A stretch of 64,000 nucleotides of DNA from the NCBI RefSeq assembly GCF_964340395.1, contig NC_135559.1, forward strand, positions 4,263,501 to 4,327,500. The letters are read 5' to 3'. Every line of letters starts with the position of its first letter. Positions within the stretch are counted from its first letter, which is position 1. Both the position numbers and the translations under genes were made by a program. This stretch comes from Glandiceps talaboti (Eukaryota; Hemichordata; Enteropneusta; Spengelidae). Shown here piece by piece: positions 1 to 11,160 of this stretch. Below the pieces are notes generated by a model. The model saw only the letters and a program-made list of their open reading frames with translations. It was not told the origin of the DNA and searched no databases.

Positions 1-4
1 TTTG

Positions 5-114
5 TGTTGTTCAGCCCTATTAGACTTCTAAACCACTGTAAGATATGTCATGTTGTTCAGCCCTATCAGACTTCTAAACCACTGTAAGATATGTCATGTT
101 GTTCAGCCCTATCT
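5..114. repeat. 46-bp tandem minisatellite
   Basis: Two full copies and one partial copy of a 46-bp unit that begins TGTTGTTCAGCCCTAT. The copies start at about 5, 51 and 97. They are nearly identical, and the array may continue to the left of the window. Confidence 0.85.
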
Positions 115-2899
115 AGTCTACTAGTCCCAATACGGTATCGATACATGTTTTAGTTAGAGACTATGTTGGCATTCAGACTAAGCCCTATCAGACTTCTTAA
201 CCTTTTGAGTGCTGACTGATAGCATATCATGAATATCTATATCGTACAGACTACTGGTAGTTACTGTATTCTCATGGATGACTATCATAACAAACTATAA
301 CCATTTTCTCGCATCTAAAGAATCTATTGCATATTATGACACTTTTTAGTACAATTTTAACATTTTCATATTTGCAAATTGTAGAGTTTTTTGTATATTT
401 TAAGCATACATTTTCATACATGCAGAATCCAACTTTGTTTTTCAGGTAGCATTTTAAGAATATGCTTCCATAAATATTTATGCATATATTAAAAGGTTAT
501 TCATTATTCATTGAATTCAAGTAAAATTATTGATTGACATATAAATAAACTTAAGTTAGCATTCATGAATGTGATAATGCTCTTTGAATATATGTTGACG
601 TACGTGTCCTGATAATTGTACTTATGACCCTGGCAATACTTAGATGTTATTCCCCAATATATTTCTCTGTTCAGGCAAGGAAAATACAAGTGACCTAAGG
701 GACCTTTGTCACTACAAGTCGCTAGATGAGTATTTTCCAGCTGATTGAAGAAAAATATTGGAGAAAAACATTATTATACCAGTGCCAGTAATATCAAAGA
801 AAAATCGGGGGAAATAGTAGCAATTTTGAATGTTTTGACTCATATTTTGAACTCGGCAGAACCAATGACATAGACATGTGTTGTAATGACATATACACGC
901 ATTGTCGTGACATAGAACGACAAGAGTATATATTCCATATTTTTTGTTGGACATGGCTTGGTGTTATGCTCTTTGAATATATGTTGACGTGTTCTGACAA
1001 TTCTAATTAGGACTCTAACATTACTAATTATCATTCCATAGAGGTAACTATATTCCAGTATTATCACTGCAGTGTTAGTTTTAGTGGGGAATTAAACCAT
1101 CACTATTCGTTTGAGCTCAGCTGTCGGCAACATCTGATATAATGTATGCATCAAAAAGTAACATATAGTTGCAGTAAATTAGAAAAGAGTGTATCAACAT
1201 GTACATTGATTATGCAATGATTTAGTTTTAAATTAATAATATTCAGTATGAATGTCTTCAAATCTGATGGAATAATATAAATTTTGCACCCATTTGTAAT
1301 TACAGCGCCAAAGTATTAAATGACATATATATTTCACTGTCTAATTCATTAGTGGAACCATAACCAATAATATTTACATCAATCTAGATTTGATTCACAA
1401 AATGAACATCAATCTACACAAAATGAACGTTTAAATTGATGGCACCGGAGACAATGATTTCTGCATATACTTACATATTTAATTCAGCTCACAAAATATG
1501 ACATTAACTTTTAGTAGGAATTAAAACAAGAAATGTCATCAGTGTGATACTGACACTGCAAGTTTCTTTAACATATATGTAATTCAATTAACGTCAATCA
1601 ACAGCAAATTGATGCATGGAGGGTAAAGTTGAAAGGTCAAACATGCCAAGTTGACCTTTGGTTGGGATCAAATTCGAGCTCATTCAGTAATCCAGTCATG
1701 TCTGTATAAGAGACGTGAAAGGAAATAGTTGTGTATCTAGACTTTAGGACTGTAGTGAGTCAGTACAAAGATTAGCATTCATGATAGCTCAGTAATGATG
1801 TCATTAACCAGACGTAAATGACCTCATCACGACCCCATGAACTTTGTCAGACTGGTTTCTATACTTAGACTGTATAGTTTCAGTACCTAAATATTAGCCA
1901 TGGGCAGTCTTTGCTAAAGTGTACTCACTGTACTGTACTCTATTTGTTATGGATTACAGGTTCTTAAATTGGGTTGTCAGGATATGCATATTTCATATAT
2001 TGGTATATGTACAGAGCTTTCGGTGTGTCACAGATGGGTGTTTCAAATTTACATTTTGTATGTGTCTGTCCTCACTGATGTAATTATTTTATTCCTGAAA
2101 TTGAACAAAATAAAATGATTGCATTTAGAATATTATTCTGGTTCAAACATGTAGAGTGAATTAAGTTTTCTTTCATGTACATGCGCAATTTTAAATCTCT
2201 GTGCAAGTTGCCATAGATACATGTATTTATAGTTTTGTCTATGTACCTAGCTGTATTTTCCAGTTCATTACATTTCAGTCTTGCTCACATAAACAGTTTC
2301 CAAAGTCAACAAGAGAGGCCATAGTCTGTCTATGCATATATGCCTACATGTCTCGCAAACTACTAACTTCATTAAAACAATTTTAGAAGGAAATATGGCC
2401 GTCAACCTCTGTAGTCTACACAAAATATATCTACATTTCTTGTATTGAGACTAAAAATCAGTAATTTTTTGCAAAAAAAATAAAATAATTTAAAACATTT
2501 TGAAATTACCGAAAGACTGAAAACTGTAGTAGCGTTCTGTCTACATACATATACATGTATCTAGCTGAATTTCCCATTTTATTGCTTCAAAATGAACTGA
2601 TTTTTATTCAAAATGGTTTCAAATGTCAGTGCAACTTTCTGCAGTCTAGTTACACAAATATATATATTGGAAATGACAGACTCAGATTATACGTAGTTTC
2701 AATATAAAATATATATAATATGAAATATATTTTTTTTAAAAAGACAGTGATGGCTGTCATATAGACTAAGTTGCATAGGTATTGGAAACCATTTATACTG
2801 CAACTTCATTTACAAACAATTTTAAAAAGGAAATATGACTGTCAACATCCACACACACACACACACACACACACATATCTATCTATATATATATACATG

Positions 2900-2974
<75 letters not shown>

Positions 2975-5222
2975 TATTGTTTATTAAGGTGTTCTATGTG
3001 GACTTAACAAATTATACAGTACTTAAAAATAAAATTTACAAAACCAAAAAAGCCTTATCCAGCCCTCTGGCTTATAGGACACAAATAATATCAAATTAAA
3101 TAAATAAATAAATAAATAGCACATACGTCTCTGTTGTAGATAAAGTTTTTCCTATGGTTAAAGGCTTCATGTAAAATGTTTACAGTATGAATGGGAAATT
3201 TTATCATTAAATGTTGTAGTTTATCGTGTAATTTAACATGTATTCAAAATCAGTTTGAAAATAGTAGGAAGCCTGTAAGCTGTCGTTAGATACATGTATG
3301 TATGTATGTATGGTCAAAGAAACCGCCAGCAAATCAAATTGGAGAAGCTCTACGTGAATTGCATATTTTTTCCCACATTTTGTTTTCTGAGGCTAATTGT
3401 CTACGACAATCCCACCAGCACGATTCCCAAAGTAGCTAGATTTTCAGCAAATGAATAATAAATGTATTCCCTGTAAGTGTAAACTTAAAAGATCTGATGG
3501 ACAGAGTGGATTTATTATTGTTGAATACATCTTTGGTTTTATCTGAAACAGAATAAAAAATTATATAGAATATTAGAAGTCAAATCTAACACGTTTCATG
3601 AGTAAAACTGATGAAATTTATTGCAATAGATTCTTTTAAATACTCTCAGGGAGTGTTTTTGATGGCGTCTGAAATTAAAAAGGTATTTATAGAACCAAAT
3701 GATAGATGTGAATGATGCAGATAGAATAAAATACTATGTCATGTTTTATAAGTAACCAGTAACCAGTTTTATTATTCTTATGGAAATTCTATTTATTATT
3801 ATATTAAATTCTTCATTAATGCCAAGTCTCGTGTGACATATTTATTTACCCGTGTCCTTAACACTTTCAATATTTGACGTGTGTCTGTCTTAATTACCAA
3901 CTAAATGCATATTCCATTATGCAAGTTCCATACACAAATTATAATTAATAATGTTAAAGAGTATTACTTGACTAGAAATAACATTAATTTGTCAAGAAAA
4001 TGAGATGAAAAAAAATCCAGGGTTTATTTAGAACTGTAAGCATTTAATTTATCATATCCTTCTATTCATTTTATGTAATCGTTTGTGATTTCTATGATTA
4101 AATAGAATTGATCGATGAAAAAAAGGTTTGACCTTAAATATTGTATACATTGATTTATGGATATGTGTATTTATTAATCTAGACATTCAGTGACTTATTA
4201 AAAGTTTTGTTAGTGGGTTTTTTGTTGTTGAACATTTTAAAAATAGATGATTGATGATGCCTATGGCTGGTATTTGTGTAACAGACTAGGTCGGGATGAC
4301 ATCAAGATTACATGAATTTACTTCAGGTAATTAAAACAGCAATTAGCACTACTGTATACAAATAGCAAAAATCAAAGGACTTAATGAGAGATTAATTGCA
4401 GGCTTGTTACTAATTAACTGAGGCAGAATTAGGGAGATTTATATCAATAGGGAAGCCAATGAAAACTTTAAAAATGCTCACTGTTTTTCTCATTTAGAAT
4501 GTTGTTAATTCTTTATCATGCAGTGTTAACAGTAAATATACAACTTACATGCATAACTTTCAGTGTCTGAGTTCATATAAATATTATGGTGTCAAGATAA
4601 GCTGTGTAAATAATTGATGGAAGGAATTCAGAGTTCGGCTACTTTGTTTGATATATAAAGTGGATGATAGGCAGAAGTCTAACATAGATAATACAAAAAG
4701 TTTTGTTGAACTTGACTTTTTAAGTGAATAATTGACAGTTGTTTGTTTTTTATGGATACAGATAGGATCAACTGAAACATGAATACTTACTTAGCAAGGA
4801 ATCCTGACTATGACTGTTTTCTTGACAGGCAAATATTTGCACTATTAAACAAGAATGGGGCCCTATAGTAGATATGTGTATGTGATAAATGATGAATTTA
4901 TAACAGCTGAATACTTCAAAAGCATCATCATGCAAACAGCCTTTCCTATATCATTTTGCAATTTCCTCATGTCTCCCATGTAATTTATCTGCACCGGACA
5001 CCTGCATTTGTGGTAAATTTGCATCTAGAGATCTGTCATTTGTGTCTGTCTCAGCTGTCTGCATTCTAATACAATGGTTTACAGGCTTTCACCAGGCAAT
5101 CATGTATTCTGGTCGTCAGAGCTGATCTAATCAGATTGTAGAATATTCATGAGGAGTGACAAAATGACATTTATTATTATGAAGGGAGGTTGGAAAACTT
5201 TCAAGTTTGTGTGGCTCATGAA
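115..5222. other. intergenic / upstream non-coding region
   Basis: About 5 kb of AT-rich sequence with no convincing coding exon. Open frames are short, lack biased composition and match no family I recognise. It holds microsatellites (2850-2974; an AAAT run near 3095-3118; an ATGT run near 3294-3312) and AT-rich spacer. It may contain regulatory sequence for the gene starting at 5425, but I see no specific element I can defend. Confidence 0.6.
2850..2974. repeat. compound (CA)n-(TA)n-(TG)n microsatellite
   Basis: A CA run, then a short TATC/TA stretch, then a TG run of about 68 bp ending near 2973. CA followed by TG makes the block self-complementary. The Cys/Val reading frames across it are artefacts. 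Confidence 0.95.
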
Positions 5223-5424
5223 TAAAACATGATACAAAGAGTGTATAGTCAGCTTACAGCGCATAGCTGTCTCAGTTGCAGTTGAGACTCTGTACAGGAG
5301 TCAGTCCGTCTCAATTCTTGTGTGATCACGTAGTACCTCGACTAGAGCCTCTGACCTCTTGCCATTTACTGTGATTACATCCCACGGCTTAACAGCCATT
5401 ATTGTTCATCTTGTGCAATACAAC
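5223..5424 (+). promoter_or_regulatory. candidate promoter/5' UTR of the acidic membrane-protein exon
   Basis: The 200 bp before ATG 5425 are less AT-rich than the flanks and contain several initiator-like TCAGT steps (near 5272 and 5301). An in-frame TGA at 5323 closes the frame upstream, so the start lies between there and 5425. No TATA box at a convincing distance was seen. The call rests on position and base composition only. Confidence 0.3.
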
Positions 5425-8400
5425 ATGGCAGGCTTATACTACTATGTGTCTTGTGTGGTGTTTGTGGCCATACTGTGGGCATATTGGCGTCCTAAACCTG
5501 GTAAAAAGAAGGCCAAACCAAGCAAGGTTGAGGAAACTCCAGCTGTTATAGAGAAAGAACCAGTAAAGGAGGAAATCAAAGAGGTATGTGATTTACCGTC
5601 TAAAATTGGAGACATTACAGAGACAGATGATGGCGGAACAATTCCTGTTGTGAAAGATATTGAAAAGCAGGATGATATTGGGGAAGCCATTTTGAAAGTT
5701 GATGAATTAGTAGAAGAGGCACAAAAGGGGATCCCTGTGGAAGAAGTTGTGGAACAGGAAAAAATTGCTGATGTAGATTTGGCTCCCAAAATTGATGAAA
5801 CTACTGAGGAAGAGAAAGAAATTGATGAAAGTGTTGAAAAATCAGATGAGACTGAAGGAGAAATTCCAACATCCGAATTAGAGAAACAAGATGATGAATC
5901 TCCAATTACTAGTTCTGCTGATGAAATAGAACCATGTGAAAAGGACGAACAACCACCAGCTAAGATTGAAGGAACTTTGCTTGTTGACAAAACCCCAGAC
6001 ATTAGTCTCAAAAAACCTAAAGGAGAGACATCTCCAGACTCGGGTGTTGAAGAGGGCCTCGCATCATCACCTACGGACGCATCTGAATCTGAAATTGTCG
6101 AGACATCAGAAGGGGAAACAAAACAATCAAGTGCCGAGGAAAGTGATAAATCCGAACTTGAAGAAATTCAAGAGGAGGATATTACTATCGATAGCGAATC
6201 AAAAATAGAAAAATCTGTCGAGGAAGAAGTCTCTGAAGATATAAAAATTGACACTGACAGTGATTTGAAAGAAAAAGACATTGTTGAAACACAAATAGAT
6301 GAATCTGAAGTTAAAGCTGATCTAGAAGCAGATTTAGAACTTAAAACAGAAGCAGTTGATGAACAAATTGAATCTACAGAAACTACAGATGATGTTGTTG
6401 ACAAAGAAACTGAATCTGAAATAGTTGAAAAAGAGCTAGTTATTGAAGAAGATGAAAAAGAAACTGATGCAGCTTTAGAGGAAACTACCGATGAAACTAA
6501 AGAGGAAGTTATTGATATAGCAGATAAATCTGAGGAACTTCACATAGAAGAGACAATTGATGTTGAGACTGAACAACAAACTGAAACTACACCGGCAAGT
6601 GAAGCTGTTGTGACACCAATTGAAGAACCCCTTGTAGTGTCAGAAGATGTAAAACTAGATGAAGCAGTACCAGTTCAAACCGTAGAAGAAAAAGATACTA
6701 CGGAGGACCAAGAAGTTGAAGCAGATATTGATGATGCAGAAACTGATACAGCGGTTTCAGAGCAACCAGAGACCACCACCGAAGAAGCAGATGTTACAGA
6801 ATCACCTGTGACTACTACAGATAAAGATGTCATAGAAGAATCTGAACCAAAAACAGAGCCAGAAGCAGAAGAAGAAGTGGTAGATAAGTCTGAAACATTA
6901 GATGAAGAAATAGTTGTAAAAGAAGATGATATACCTGAACAGACAACTGAACCAGAAGTAGAAGTAGAAGAGGAAGATCAGTCTAAGACAGAAATATTGA
7001 CTGAGGGAGTTCAAGAACCAGAACAGGCTGAAATCAAAACAGAGGAGGAAGAGGTTGATCAGCCCAAGCCAGCAGATGTGACGGAAGAAGTCAAAGAACC
7101 AGATGAGCCAACAGAGCCAGAAGCAGAAGAAGAGCCACAGCAGCCCCAGACAATTGAGGAAGAAAAAGTGGCTGAAGAAGTTGAGGTACCAGAAGAGCCA
7201 ACAGAGCCAGAACCAGAACCTGAACCAGAAGTAGAGTTAGACCAAGCTGAGACAACAGAGAAAGAATTAATGGTTGAAGAAGTGAAAGAACCAGAAGAGC
7301 CAACAGAGCCAGAACTGGAACCCGAAACAGAAGTAGAGTTAGACCAGGCTGAGACAACAGAGAAAGATTTATTGGTTGAAGAAGTGAAAGAACCAGAAGA
7401 GCCAACAGAGCCAGAACCCGAACCTGAACCAGAAGTAGAGTTAGACCAAGCTGAGACAACAGAGAAAGAGTTATTGGTTGAAGAAGTGAAAGAATCAGAA
7501 GAGCCAACAGAGCCAGAAACAGAAGGAGAGGTAGATCAGTCCCAGGCAGAAAAAGTGACTGAAGAAGTTGAGGAACCAGAACAGCCTACAGAACCAGCAC
7601 AAGAAGGAGAGTCAGATCAACCTCAGACAACAGAGGAGGAAGAAGTTGCTGAAGAAGTTGAGGCACCAGAAGGGGTAGAGCCTGAAGCAGAAGTGGAAGA
7701 ACAGGCACATACAACAGAGGAAGAAGTAGTAACAGAAGTAGTATCAAAGGAAACTGAACCAGAAGTTGTAACATCTGAGGAACAAGTAGATGAAAAAATT
7801 GATACTGAAGAAACACCAACTGAGGCTGTTGAACCAACACCAGATACAGACATTACTGAATCAGAGACAGATCAGGAACCACTTATCAAAGCTGAAACAA
7901 TTGAAAGTCAAGAACAAATGCCAGACATTGAGGCAGAAACAGAAGAGAAAGATGAAGAAAAGGAAGATGCTCATGAGGAGGCATTAGCTGATCTAGAAAT
8001 AAAAGAAGAAGACACATCGGTTTCTGAAGCTGTACCAGAGAAAACAAGTGAACCAGAAAAAGAAGACAGAGTTCCTGTTTCAGAAGAAACACCAGTAGAT
8101 GAGACTAAACCTGAAATAACTGAATCAGAAAAAGGGGAAGAAGTGCCAGTTGAAGAAGATGCACCAGCAGATGAATCCGAATTAGAAATAACTGAACCAG
8201 AAAAGGAAGCTGAAGTATCAGTTGCAGAAGATGCACCAGCAGATGAAGCAACACTAGAAGTAAGTGAAGACGAGCCTGTTGAGGATTCAGTACAGATAGA
8301 TGAGACAGACATTACACAGAAAGAACCCCTTGTACATGAGGAAATTGAAAAGGCAGAATATGAGCCAACCCGAGAAGTGCCAGTTGATGATGCTGTTGAT

Positions 8401-11160
8401 ACAGCAGAAGAGCCAGTAAAAGAGGATGAAAGTGCTGAAGTAACTGAGGAAGCAGTTGTTCCTGATGAAGATGAAACAAGTGACAAACAAGAAGATGAAG
8501 TGGCAGGAGATGAAGTTACTGAGACCCCTGAGCAAGTAATAAGTGAAGAAATACCAACAAAGGAAGCGGAAGAAGAACAGATTATTGTCGATGAAACTGA
8601 AACTGAGGCAGTTGATACACAAGAAAAGGAGGAAGATGAAGAAATAGCTAAAGAAGTAGATGGGAGTGAAGATGTAGTGATAGAAAGTGAATCAGCTGAA
8701 GAGGAGAAACAAGATAGTGAAAAAGATATCACTGAAGAACAACCAGAGGAGGACCAGGTAACAGCTGAAACAGAAGAAGATACCGTTGCTGAGACAGAGA
8801 AATCAGAAGAGCCAGTGTGTGATGTAGAATCGACTGAGACCCAGGAGGATATAGAAACAGATGTGGTTGATGATGTAGAAACTAAACCAGCAGCTGGTGA
8901 TAAAGACAGTGCTGAAGATATTACAGAAACACAAACAGATGATGCTTTAACAGAAACAGAAGCACCACCACCACCACCAGAAAAAGAACAATCAGATGAG
9001 GAGAAAGTTGAAGGTGATCAAGAAATTAAAGAGGAAATTGTTTCTGTGACAGAGCACACAGCAGTTGAAACAGCTCCTATAGATACCCAAGCAGAGCCAG
9101 AACCACAAGTTAGTGACAAAGAAGAGTCAGAACCCACAGCAGAAGTTGTTGAAGAAGGGGTTGATCTTGCTAAAGAGACAACTGTACCAGAGGAAACAGT
9201 AGAGGATACACCAGAGGAAGTTCAAGAAGAGCAAGTTGAAAAAGCAGATGAAGATATGATGTCAGAAACTCCAGTTGATGAGCAAGATGTGGTTGAAACT
9301 GCTGAAGATACAAAACTAGATGCTGGCAGTGATGTAGACACTGAGCAACAAGCTGTAGAACCAGAAGCAGAACCACTTGAAGAGCCAGAATCAGAACCAG
9401 CAATAGATGAAGAAAAAGATCAGGAAGATGTGTCAGAAAGTACCACAGAAAAATTAGATGCAGACGAAAAAGAGAAAGATGAAGAGGTTGAACAGTCAGT
9501 AGAAAGTGAAGAGCAGTCAGGGGAAAGTGAAAAGGAAAGTCAAAAAGATGAAAGTGAAAAAGAAATATGTGAAGAAGTAGATAAAGGTGATGCTGAACAT
9601 CAAGTAACAGAGGCAGATGTAATACACCCAACTGATATAACTGATGTTGAAGATGATAGCAGAACAATCACACCAACACCAGCCCAAGATGATGAATCAG
9701 AACAGGATGCTGTGACCATGGCAACTGAGGAAGTTGAAAAAGAGGACACCGAAGAACAACCAAAGGAAGAGACATCTGAAGAGGTTTCAACATCAGAGGC
9801 TACTACTGTTGCAACAGAGGAAGACAAAATTGAAGATGAAGACACAGGTGCAGATGAAGTGCCAGTTGAAGGTGTAGAAATAGTGACAAAGGAATCTGAT
9901 ACTTTAGTGGAGGAATCATCAATAAAAGAGACATCTGAAGAGGTGTCTGAAGAGGTTCCTGCTGAAGAGGTGCCTGGAGATTCAGATGTTGTTGCAGCTG
10001 ATGAAACCTCACCTTTGATTGATGAGGAAGAAGCAAAATCTGAAACAGTAGAATCTGGTAGTGAAGTTGTGGAATCACAGGAGGAAAAGGCAGAGATCCC
10101 CGAAGAAGAAACAGAACCTGAGAAACAGGAAGAAGAGCATGTTTCTGTTGATGAAGAAGATGTGGCAGAAAGACAGCCAAGCAAAGAAATTGAAGAAGAT
10201 GATGCATCCGATGAAAAGGCGGATGACAAAAAGAGTTTTTCTGGAGACGATTCTGCTCCTGTCACTGAGGAAGAAATGGCTAGTGTAGAAACAGAAGAAA
10301 AGTCTGAGGAAACTGATGCTGTTGATGATAAAGATTCCCCTGTAGAACCAGTACAGGATGAAGAAACAGAACCACAAGAAAGTGTTGCTGATGATGATGT
10401 GGAAGGAAATGTTGTCACAAGTGAAATATCAGATAAAGAGCCTGAAGCTGATGAAGTGGAGAAAAGTGATGCTGCATCACCAAGTGAGTCTGATAAAGAG
10501 TACAAGGAGAGTGAGAGTGTTCAAGATGATGACAAGGATGCTATAACAGAAGAACAAGACAGTGATGACAAAATGGATTTGTCTGAAGATCAACCTGAAG
10601 GAAAATCGGATGAAACAGAGCAGGTAGAACCAGTTGTCACAGATACAGAAGTGAAAGAAGCTGAAAAAGGAGAGCTGAAACAACAAAGTTCTGAAGAGAT
10701 TGAGCAGGACTGGGAAATTGTTGACACACCAGTGGATGGAGAAATGGCACATGAAAAGGATGAAGTAAAAGGTGAAGATGAAGATGAGAAAGACGTTGCT
10801 AGATCATCCACCTCCCTTGGACTAAGAATTGAAGATACCCTTAATGGCAATGCAGTTGATACTACACATGAAGAAAATGGACTAGCAAGCATTAGTCCAG
10901 CAAAAGATCAAATTAGTGAAGATTCCTTGGAGAGAGACTATGATGTTGATAGTTTGGAAGCTAAGGAAGACAGAATTGACAGAAGCAAAAGATGTGATCC
11001 TGCCAAAAAAGATATGGATGAAGATAGTTTAGAAGCCAGTGAGGAGAAACCAGATGCTTCAAAGAGACTAGAAGCAGTGAAAACCGATATAGATGAAGAT
11101 AGCTTAGAAGCTGTGGAGAATGGTGAGAGGAAAACAGAGCTGGCAGATGACGGTAATTAA
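5425..11160 (+). CDS. single-pass membrane protein with very long acidic cytosolic tail (1,911 aa); possibly the 5' part of a glycogenin fusion
   Basis: Uninterrupted frame. ATG 5425 has a strong context (AACATGG); the open frame upstream of it has only non-ATG starts. Residues about 4-21 (LYYYVSCVVFVAILWAYW) form one membrane span, followed by the basic stretch RPKPGKKKAKPSK. This predicts a short lumenal N-terminus and a cytosolic tail. The rest is Glu/Asp/Thr/Val-rich and disordered. It includes a 34-aa repeat (residues about 590-710), an LIR-like DWEIV at 1762-1766 and C-terminal DEDSLEA repeats. The tail has a single Trp and few aromatics. I recognise no enzymatic domain. The plan (N-terminal anchor, disordered linker, W-E-x-V motif) resembles vertebrate STBD1, but without a CBM20. 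A phase-1 splice donor at 11153, two codons before the TAA, would join it to the glycogenin exon at 21807. If that donor is not used, the protein ends at 11160. The long Ser/Leu-rich antisense frames are composition shadows. Confidence 0.8.
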   Translation: MAGLYYYVSCVVFVAILWAYWRPKPGKKKAKPSKVEETPAVIEKEPVKEEIKEVCDLPSKIGDITETDDGGTIPVVKDIEKQDDIGEAILKVDELVEEAQKGIPVEEVVEQEKIADVDLAPKIDETTEEEKEIDESVEKSDETEGEIPTSELEKQDDESPITSSADEIEPCEKDEQPPAKIEGTLLVDKTPDISLKKPKGETSPDSGVEEGLASSPTDASESEIVETSEGETKQSSAEESDKSELEEIQEEDITIDSESKIEKSVEEEVSEDIKIDTDSDLKEKDIVETQIDESEVKADLEADLELKTEAVDEQIESTETTDDVVDKETESEIVEKELVIEEDEKETDAALEETTDETKEEVIDIADKSEELHIEETIDVETEQQTETTPASEAVVTPIEEPLVVSEDVKLDEAVPVQTVEEKDTTEDQEVEADIDDAETDTAVSEQPETTTEEADVTESPVTTTDKDVIEESEPKTEPEAEEEVVDKSETLDEEIVVKEDDIPEQTTEPEVEVEEEDQSKTEILTEGVQEPEQAEIKTEEEEVDQPKPADVTEEVKEPDEPTEPEAEEEPQQPQTIEEEKVAEEVEVPEEPTEPEPEPEPEVELDQAETTEKELMVEEVKEPEEPTEPELEPETEVELDQAETTEKDLLVEEVKEPEEPTEPEPEPEPEVELDQAETTEKELLVEEVKESEEPTEPETEGEVDQSQAEKVTEEVEEPEQPTEPAQEGESDQPQTTEEEEVAEEVEAPEGVEPEAEVEEQAHTTEEEVVTEVVSKETEPEVVTSEEQVDEKIDTEETPTEAVEPTPDTDITESETDQEPLIKAETIESQEQMPDIEAETEEKDEEKEDAHEEALADLEIKEEDTSVSEAVPEKTSEPEKEDRVPVSEETPVDETKPEITESEKGEEVPVEEDAPADESELEITEPEKEAEVSVAEDAPADEATLEVSEDEPVEDSVQIDETDITQKEPLVHEEIEKAEYEPTREVPVDDAVDTAEEPVKEDESAEVTEEAVVPDEDETSDKQEDEVAGDEVTETPEQVISEEIPTKEAEEEQIIVDETETEAVDTQEKEEDEEIAKEVDGSEDVVIESESAEEEKQDSEKDITEEQPEEDQVTAETEEDTVAETEKSEEPVCDVESTETQEDIETDVVDDVETKPAAGDKDSAEDITETQTDDALTETEAPPPPPEKEQSDEEKVEGDQEIKEEIVSVTEHTAVETAPIDTQAEPEPQVSDKEESEPTAEVVEEGVDLAKETTVPEETVEDTPEEVQEEQVEKADEDMMSETPVDEQDVVETAEDTKLDAGSDVDTEQQAVEPEAEPLEEPESEPAIDEEKDQEDVSESTTEKLDADEKEKDEEVEQSVESEEQSGESEKESQKDESEKEICEEVDKGDAEHQVTEADVIHPTDITDVEDDSRTITPTPAQDDESEQDAVTMATEEVEKEDTEEQPKEETSEEVSTSEATTVATEEDKIEDEDTGADEVPVEGVEIVTKESDTLVEESSIKETSEEVSEEVPAEEVPGDSDVVAADETSPLIDEEEAKSETVESGSEVVESQEEKAEIPEEETEPEKQEEEHVSVDEEDVAERQPSKEIEEDDASDEKADDKKSFSGDDSAPVTEEEMASVETEEKSEETDAVDDKDSPVEPVQDEETEPQESVADDDVEGNVVTSEISDKEPEADEVEKSDAASPSESDKEYKESESVQDDDKDAITEEQDSDDKMDLSEDQPEGKSDETEQVEPVVTDTEVKEAEKGELKQQSSEEIEQDWEIVDTPVDGEMAHEKDEVKGEDEDEKDVARSSTSLGLRIEDTLNGNAVDTTHEENGLASISPAKDQISEDSLERDYDVDSLEAKEDRIDRSKRCDPAKKDMDEDSLEASEEKPDASKRLEAVKTDIDEDSLEAVENGERKTELADDGN
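7191..7560 (+). repeat. 34-aa (102-bp) Pro-Glu-rich tandem repeat within the acidic ORF
   Basis: AGAAGAGCCA recurs at 7191, 7293, 7395 and 7497, an exact 102-bp period. Each unit encodes EEPTEPE, a run of E/P, then ELDQAETTEKELLVEEVK-like sequence. Three copies are well conserved and a fourth is degenerate. Exact periodicity in frame suggests recent expansion, and copy number may vary between alleles. Confidence 0.85.
10711..10722 (+). other. LC3-interacting-region-like motif (WEIV)
   Basis: Codons 1763-1766 encode W-E-I-V after EEIEQD. This matches the canonical LIR core [W/F/Y]-x-x-[L/I/V] with acidic residues upstream. Human STBD1 has a comparable WEMV motif that binds GABARAPL1. By eye this is the only Trp in the cytosolic tail. 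Function is inferred from the motif alone. Confidence 0.5.
11153..11158 (+). other. candidate 5' splice site at the end of the acidic ORF
   Basis: GAC G|GTAATT. A cut after 11152 leaves one base of a codon (phase 1). The glycogenin exon at 21807 begins with two bases (TG) before the CAC GAT GAA frame, so the join is in frame: ...ADD-V-HDEAF. The site matches the donor consensus at G-1 and +1 to +4 but not at +5. It lies two codons before the TAA. Confidence 0.4.

Noticed and set aside
5442-10892. Several long antisense and +1-frame ORFs (Ser/Leu-rich, up to 301 codons) opposite the acidic exon
   Set aside because: They are the expected shadow of GAA/GAG/GAT/GTT-rich coding DNA, which lacks stops on the opposite strand. 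No domain or start context was seen.
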